This document shows, one piece after another, positions 58,901-64,000 of a DNA stretch of 64,000 nucleotides. The stretch's first letter is position 1, and the number at the start of each line of letters is the position of its first letter. The position numbers were made by a program, and so were the translations under genes. The DNA comes from Begonia masoniana (taxonomy: Eukaryota; Streptophyta; Magnoliopsida; Cucurbitales; Begoniaceae), in NCBI GenBank assembly GCA_022432975.1, contig CM039502.1, positions 13,212,643 to 13,276,642 on the forward strand, read 5' to 3'. Under the pieces are notes generated by a model that saw nothing but the letters and a program-made list of their open reading frames with translations, was not told the origin of the DNA and made no database searches.

Positions 58901-61129
58901 AACGTTTTGAATATCGCCTCATCGATAGTTTGTGAAGTATGTCTCTCAAAATGATGGAGATAGATTTCTTTAAAAATACATTTGTGAACCCATGTATAAT
59001 ATTTTAATCATGGTTTCAGATAAAAGATAAAACATGTTTTACATGTATCGCATTTAGTAGTTTCATACTGAGCTAGTTGCTCACTTCAAACGACACTCTC
59101 TATTTCTAGGCAATAACAAAAACAATTAGCACAGTATTGGAAAGGCTTCCATGTTTCTTTTATCTTTATTTGAATGATTTCTTTGTTTGATGGCGATGAT
59201 ATATTTCTATTTGGGTCTGTATAAAAATATTAACTTTAGATGTTGAATGCATGGATCTTGTTGCACTGTTATTTTAATTATCGCACTATATTTCTCGTGA
59301 TCACTACATGGACTTAGGTCCATGTCGGGTGGGCTATGACTTTGATATGTGTTCAACTCTTCTGCTGTGAACTAAGTTTTGGACTAGGCAATCGGGTCAT
59401 CTCTGAGGATCAGGTTCTTTGACCCAACATTTGTGTTAGGCCCACCTTCTGGTCATGACACACCCTCCTTTAGTAGTGAATAAAACTAAGAGAAAAATTG
59501 AGAGACTTCGCGCATTATTTTCCTAACATCTATTTTTGTTCATTTTTGTTAAGTTTTTTCCTTAGCTTTCGAAATCATATAGGAAGTTTGAGAACTCAAA
59601 ATCTTTAGTTATTTTTGTATTCTATTGGTAGATCTATGAGTTATCTAAGATTTTGCGTCAAAGACACGACACATACAATTGTCTAATTACTCTAATTAAC
59701 AACAAAAAAATACATCCTCCAACAATCGTATGTAACGAAAATATGATTCCCACATGGGTCAATCAAATTTTATTGATACGACCAAGATGGTCAATAAATT
59801 TAAATGTGCATGCTCGAACAAAACAATTCTAGTGAAAAATACATAGATAATATAAAAACCGATGAACTATCAAAATGGACATATTATTTTATTTAAGAAC
59901 ACGACTCAAAATAATATTTTAGAAAACGATGCAAACGCTAGACATAAAACAAAATCACTACCCTAAACTGAGTGTACCACGGTCCAATGCCCAATAATCT
60001 AAAAGACCCAAAATTTGGTTAAGTTCTTGATACTTAATCATAATATCATTATCGATATTAGAATCGAAATTCTATACTTAAAATCTCAAATTTTTTTAGC
60101 CCAAAACGAACCTTGAGCCTCTACCCAAAGCATCTCGAGTCATAGCCCAAACAGGACCTCAACCGCAACTCTATGTCGTCTTCTTCTGGCACTGCATGCC
60201 TGTTCGTCGGATTTCCTCCATATTTTCTAGCCAAAACAAACCTCAATGGTCAACAGTTTACAAAGCTAAATCATAACATAAATCAAAAATCTTAGCTCAA
60301 ATCCCATCTTCGCATTAGAACATCTAAACAAATTTTACTATTCAAGGAAATATTTCAGATTCGAAATACCACTAAGAACTGAAGAACTTAGTGACCTACA
60401 CATAATTTTATCCTCTGAATTTCGATTTTGGTTCCTAAAATTAATTTTCCATGTGAAAATTCGAACCTCGAATCAATTTCAGAATAAAATTATCGAATCA
60501 TATCCTTATCGCTAGAGTCCTCCTCTTCATTTTTGATTAGCTTTTTCGTAAACAAAATTCTCCATCATCGTTTGATCACTCAAAACCATAGGGTCCAACA
60601 AAACAGTGTCCCCCAATCGGTCGAATTCCTCCTCTTTCAAGCACCCTTTTTATCAAATTAGGTTTAGCGGTATAAGATTGCAGTTTATAAAGATTTGTAA
60701 CTACACTTTAATTAATAAATTTTTAATTCAATAAAATAAACTAATAAACTCATCCATTTAACCTTTTATACCCGATGATTACCATAATTTATCACAGTGA
60801 TTAATTATAAAAATTGAAATCAACTACAAAAAAAAATTTAATTTTACTAAAATGGAGAAATTTATTAGGACTGGGGGTAGGCAGAACTGGCCCGGAACCG
60901 AGAAACCGGACCAGACAGAACTGGACCGATAGGTTATGGGCCAGTTTCATGCGTCTGAGAACAGTGTATGGTTCCCATACCCTTGGAACCGCGATCCGCG
61001 TTCCGGTCCTCGGTTCCAACGTCAAAAATCGGTCAGACTGTGCGAGAACCGATCCATGGGTAACCCCGGTGGAAACAGGTTATCTGACCCTAAGTTACTG
61101 GTCCAAACCTGCAAATCGTAGACCACCAG
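55979..61129. other. AT-rich intergenic DNA with possible old LTR debris
   Basis: No supported gene. 57965-58100 contains ATATTGTCCGCTCTGGAT and CTCAAAACGCATTG, words like those in the Cassandra LTRs, so it may be an old TRIM remnant. 60880-61130 is rich in GGAACC/CCGGACC words without clear boundaries. ORFs up to 106 codons are short and unsupported. Confidence 0.4.
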
Positions 61130-61840
61130 TATAATAGCCCATTTTCCCAGTAAGATATTGTTCGTTCTGGGAATTGGGTCGTAACCCAATATCCTTCCCT
61201 CACGGCTTTGTTTGACGATGACTTCTCATTCGGTCACCCTACATGGTACTGCTCTCGCCGGAGCACTTTTAACTTCGGAGTTCTTATGGGATCCGTTGCC
61301 AATTGTGCTCCAAAATGCGTCTTACTATCTTGGGAGAGTTTCCTTACATGTATTTCATTTCTATATACCTCTCCAAGCGATGTGGGATTGTGACGACCTC
61401 CTTTTTATGACTCGGGATTTGCCTATACTCGAGTCCGAGATTTGCTTACACTCGGCTTAGGTCTCGAGGTTTGCCCCGCAACCCGAGGTTTGCCACGTAG
61501 TCATGCTCATATGTACACATCTGAGTCATCACAATCACCCCCCCTCGGGGGCCCAACATCCTCGTTGGCCATATTTTCGGTTGGGTACAGGATCTGATAC
61601 CATTTATAACGGTCAATTTTTCCAGTAAGATATTGTCCACTCTGGGGATTGGGCCGTATCCCAATATCCTCCCTTCATGGCTTTGTTTGGTGAAGACTTC
61701 TCAGTCGGTCACCCAACATAGTATTGCTCTCGCCGGAGCACTTTTAACTTCAGAGTTCTTATGGGATCCGTTGTCAATTGTGCTCCAAAACGCGTCTTAC
61801 TATCTTGAGAGATTTTTCTTACAAATGTTTCATTTCCATA
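61130..61840 (-). mobile_element. Cassandra TRIM (copy 3), truncated by Copia
   Basis: One LTR is complete (61130-61533, about 404 bp). The internal region (61534-61604) has a primer-site complement GGATCTGATACCA at 61590-61602. The second LTR starts at 61605 and is cut at 61840 by TGTTGACTTAA of a Copia LTR. More diverged than copies 1 and 2. The 5S-like block is at about 61202-61320 and 61678-61795. Confidence 0.9.
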
Positions 61841-62089
61841 TGTTGACTTAATTCATGTTTAAGTCTAACGATGTTTTTGATGATGTGTTTTCCATTGTGT
61901 GTAATTTTGATTAAGTTAATTATATGAGATTAATAAATTGATTAATTAGTTAAATATTGTCCCTCATATATATGTCTCGAAATCTTAAGTGAAAATACCC
62001 TTTGAAAATGGTATTTTAGTTGGTTAACAATTCTGTTAAGTGTTCAGGGTGTGATAGCAAAACATAGCAGAAAATGAGAAAATAGTGCA

Positions 62090-62600
62090 CATCCACCGCT
62101 GACATTCAAAGGCCACATCCACCGTCAGCTAAACGACAAAATCCACATCCACCACTAGCAGAAAACAGTGTACATCCACCGCTAGCAGAAAATAGTCTAC
62201 ATCCACCGCTGGCATTCAAAGTTTATATCTACCACCAGCTACACGACAAAATTGCACATCCATCGCTAGAATTCAAAGAAGACATACACCGCTAGCTAAA
62301 CGACCAAGGTCATATCCACCACTAGCTAAACGACAAATTTCTGAAGACATCCACCACCGAAATTTCTGATGACATCCACCGCTAAAATTTCAAAGGAGAC
62401 CTCATCCGCTGAATAGTAACCTTTGAAGACTTCCACCAGTGAACTGTACTGGTTCAAGAATTATAAAGTCACATCTACCTATGGCGGTTCAACTTTTTAA
62501 AGACACATCTACCTATGGCGGTTCAGCTTTTTAAATATACATCTACCTATGGCGACTCAAGCATTGTAAAGAACAACATCTACCGCCAGATTTTAAATAA
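62090..62600 (+). repeat. CATCCACCGCT minisatellite in Copia U3
   Basis: About 18 degenerate units with core ACATCCACCGCTAGC or ACATCTACCTATGGCG at about 25-35 base spacing, ending some 180 bases upstream of the TATA box. Confidence 0.85.
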
Positions 62601-62778
62601 ACTGCGAAGCAACAGTGCTTGTCGTCCAGAGCTTTAACTCCTGTCCATTAATGGCGAAGCACGAAAGCAACTCCAGAACGCAACGGCTAGCTGTTTAAGT
62701 ACGGATGCTTCTCCAACGGTAATTTTTTTCCATATCCAGAAAGAAGCATTCAAGTTTTGAAGCCGATTACAGACAGAG

Positions 62779-62785
62779 TATAAAA
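62779..62785 (+). promoter_or_regulatory. TATA box of Copia LTR
   Basis: TATAAAA in AGAGTATAAAAGTGAAG, about 940 bases into the LTR, leaving about 490 bases to the LTR end for R and U5. Confidence 0.6.
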
Positions 62786-63272
62786 GTGAAGAAAGAAGCT
62801 CGGGAAAAAAACTTTTGCTGAAATTAATCTTCGAACCCTAACGAGCGAAATTATAGCAATACTCTGAATTTTCTGTACATCTCTCAATTCCTAAACTTGA
62901 GATCTATCTTGAGAGAGTGTAGCCTTGTGCTAAATTCTTTATTTTGTAAAAGTGTAAAGGTTGTGGATTATCGCCCGTGAAGAGCAATCCAGTTGTTGTA
63001 AAGGCAGTAGATCGACGCCCGGAAAGTTCGATCTGTTTTTCTCGTGAGGAGAAGGAAAGAATCTTCAAGGGGGAGCCTTGAAGCGTGGACGTAGGCAAGC
63101 TTAGCCGAACCACGTTAAAAACTGTGGTGTCAATTTCTCTCTCTCTCATTTTATCGTTTGATTATTTGCTGTTTTATTATCAGTTGAACATAAGAGAGAA
63201 ATTGATTAGATTAACAAATTAAGTTTAAAAAGTCTAATTCAGCCCCCTCTTAGACAAATACAATCCTACAAT

Positions 63273-63284
63273 TGGTATCAGAGC
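63273..63284 (+). other. Primer-binding site of Copia element
   Basis: TGGTATCAGAGC, complementary to the initiator-Met tRNA 3' end, two bases after the LTR. Confidence 0.85.
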
Positions 63285-63314
63285 GGGTTAAATATTGTCT
63301 AAGATACTATTACA

Positions 63315-64000
63315 ATGGCATTCAACACAAACTCCACACACGTAGAAGGTCAAGCTATTAATATACCTCCTTTTTTTTTATGGTAGTGATTATGTATACT
63401 AGAAGGCAAGAATGAGAATATTCGTTCAAGCCATGGATTATGAGATCTGGAACTTATTAGAGAATGGTCCTTTCAAGGCCATGAAGACTGATAATGGAAT
63501 CAATATTCCTAAAGAGTCTCATGAATTAATAGATTCTAACAAAAGAAATCTGAGCCTAAATGCCAAGGCAATAAACACTCTGTACTGTGCTCTAAATAGA
63601 GATGAATTTAATAGAGTATAAGGGTGTGAGAGCGCTCAAGAGATTTGGCGCCTTTTAGAGATCACACACGAAGGCACAAATCAAGTGAAAGAGAGCAAAC
63701 TGAATATGCTTATACATGAGTATGAGTTATTTTCTATGCCTAAGGATGAATCTGTTTCTTCTATGTTTACAAGATTTACTAACATAACTAATGGTTTAAA
63801 AGCTCTTCGTAAATCCTACTCTAGTGAAGAACAGGTTAGGAAGATTCTCAAATGTCTTCCAAGAAGTTGGCAGCCGAAGGTGACTGCCATTCAGGAAGCA
63901 AAGGATCTCAAAGTTCTAAAACTTGAGGAGCTCATTGGATCACTCATGACACATGAGATCATAATGAGGGAAAACGAGAAGGAGGACCTCAAGGAAAAAG
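63315..64000 (+). pseudogene. Copia gag (UBN2-type), partial and broken
   Basis: ATG 63315 (MAFNTNSTHVEGQ). An extra T in the T-run near 63371-63379 shifts the frame; the true reading continues FYGSDYVY. A TAG at 63400-63402 replaces the expected Trp of YWKARM. Then RIFVQAMDYEIWNLLENGP, a TAA at 63619-63621, and EIWRLLEITHEGTNQVKESK, FTRFTNITNGLKALRKSY and KILKCLPRSWQPKVTAIQEA to the window edge. This is the capsid-like gag domain of plant Copia elements. Confidence 0.9.

Larger units (their letters stand above)
61841..64000 (+). mobile_element. Copia (SIRE-like) element, 5' part, runs off the window
   Basis: LTR 61841-63270 (1430 bp), TGTTGACTTAATTC to CAATCCTACA. Primer site TGGTATCAGAGC is at 63273-63284, then a gag reading frame. 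Same LTR family as the solo LTR 29433-30978. Inserted into a Cassandra LTR; the right end is outside the window. Confidence 0.9.

Noticed and set aside
60801..61134. 106-codon ORF near the third Cassandra
   Set aside because: Arises from GGAACC/CCGG-rich repetitive words on both strands; no homology recognised.

Overview
The window is plant nuclear DNA, almost certainly from a eudicot. Two genes have plant-type introns and clear plant homologues, and most of the rest is LTR retrotransposon sequence of plant lineages: a Tekay/Del chromovirus, Copia elements and Cassandra TRIMs. The species cannot be fixed from the sequence alone.

Layout. 1-1775 is a very large foldback (inverted repeat) that probably lies in an intron. 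It is followed by the last two exons of a DJ-1D-type gene (2153-3027), whose nucleophile cysteine codon reads serine. 3028-5159 is AT-rich intergenic DNA. A very young complete Cassandra TRIM, with a 5S-rRNA-like LTR, sits at 5160-6054. From 6313 to 36640 the window is one deep nest of retrotransposons. The outermost layer is a minus-strand Copia element, with its 3' LTR at 6313-6837 and its 5' LTR at 36244-36640, split by about 27 kb. Inside it are a second minus-strand LTR element; a Copia-like 3' end carrying a Transposase_32-like ORF; a complete Tekay element (13919-27001, target duplication AAAAT) whose gag is broken by a second Cassandra (19200-20024, CCCGC); and a Tekay-like solo LTR (27292-33615, GAAAC) that itself holds two more solo LTRs (29433-30978 ATCCG; 31237-32751 ACTAG). 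Further solo LTRs lie at 10912-13434 (TCATT), 35268-35960 (AAAAT) and 36827-39055 (ATGGA). I paired target-site duplications by eye for each of these.

39061-49372 is the second host locus: the complete COG1 gene (Golgi tethering complex subunit 1), six exons and 1070 codons, with a degenerate Copia in its 3.9 kb last intron. 49373-61129 is mostly unassigned AT-rich DNA with GA microsatellites and a templated-insertion scar. 61130-61840 is a third Cassandra, cut by a Copia element that begins at 61841 and runs off the right edge.

The strongest pattern in the window is that unrelated LTR families each carry their own minisatellite built on a similar core, GATCGGTRGATG or its complement CATCYACCGATC. 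Unit length and regularity differ by family. In the Gypsy LTRs the arrays lie downstream of the TATA box and so should be transcribed. In the Copia LTRs they lie upstream of it, in U3, and read on the opposite strand relative to the element. All long ORFs across these arrays are products of repeat periodicity, not genes.
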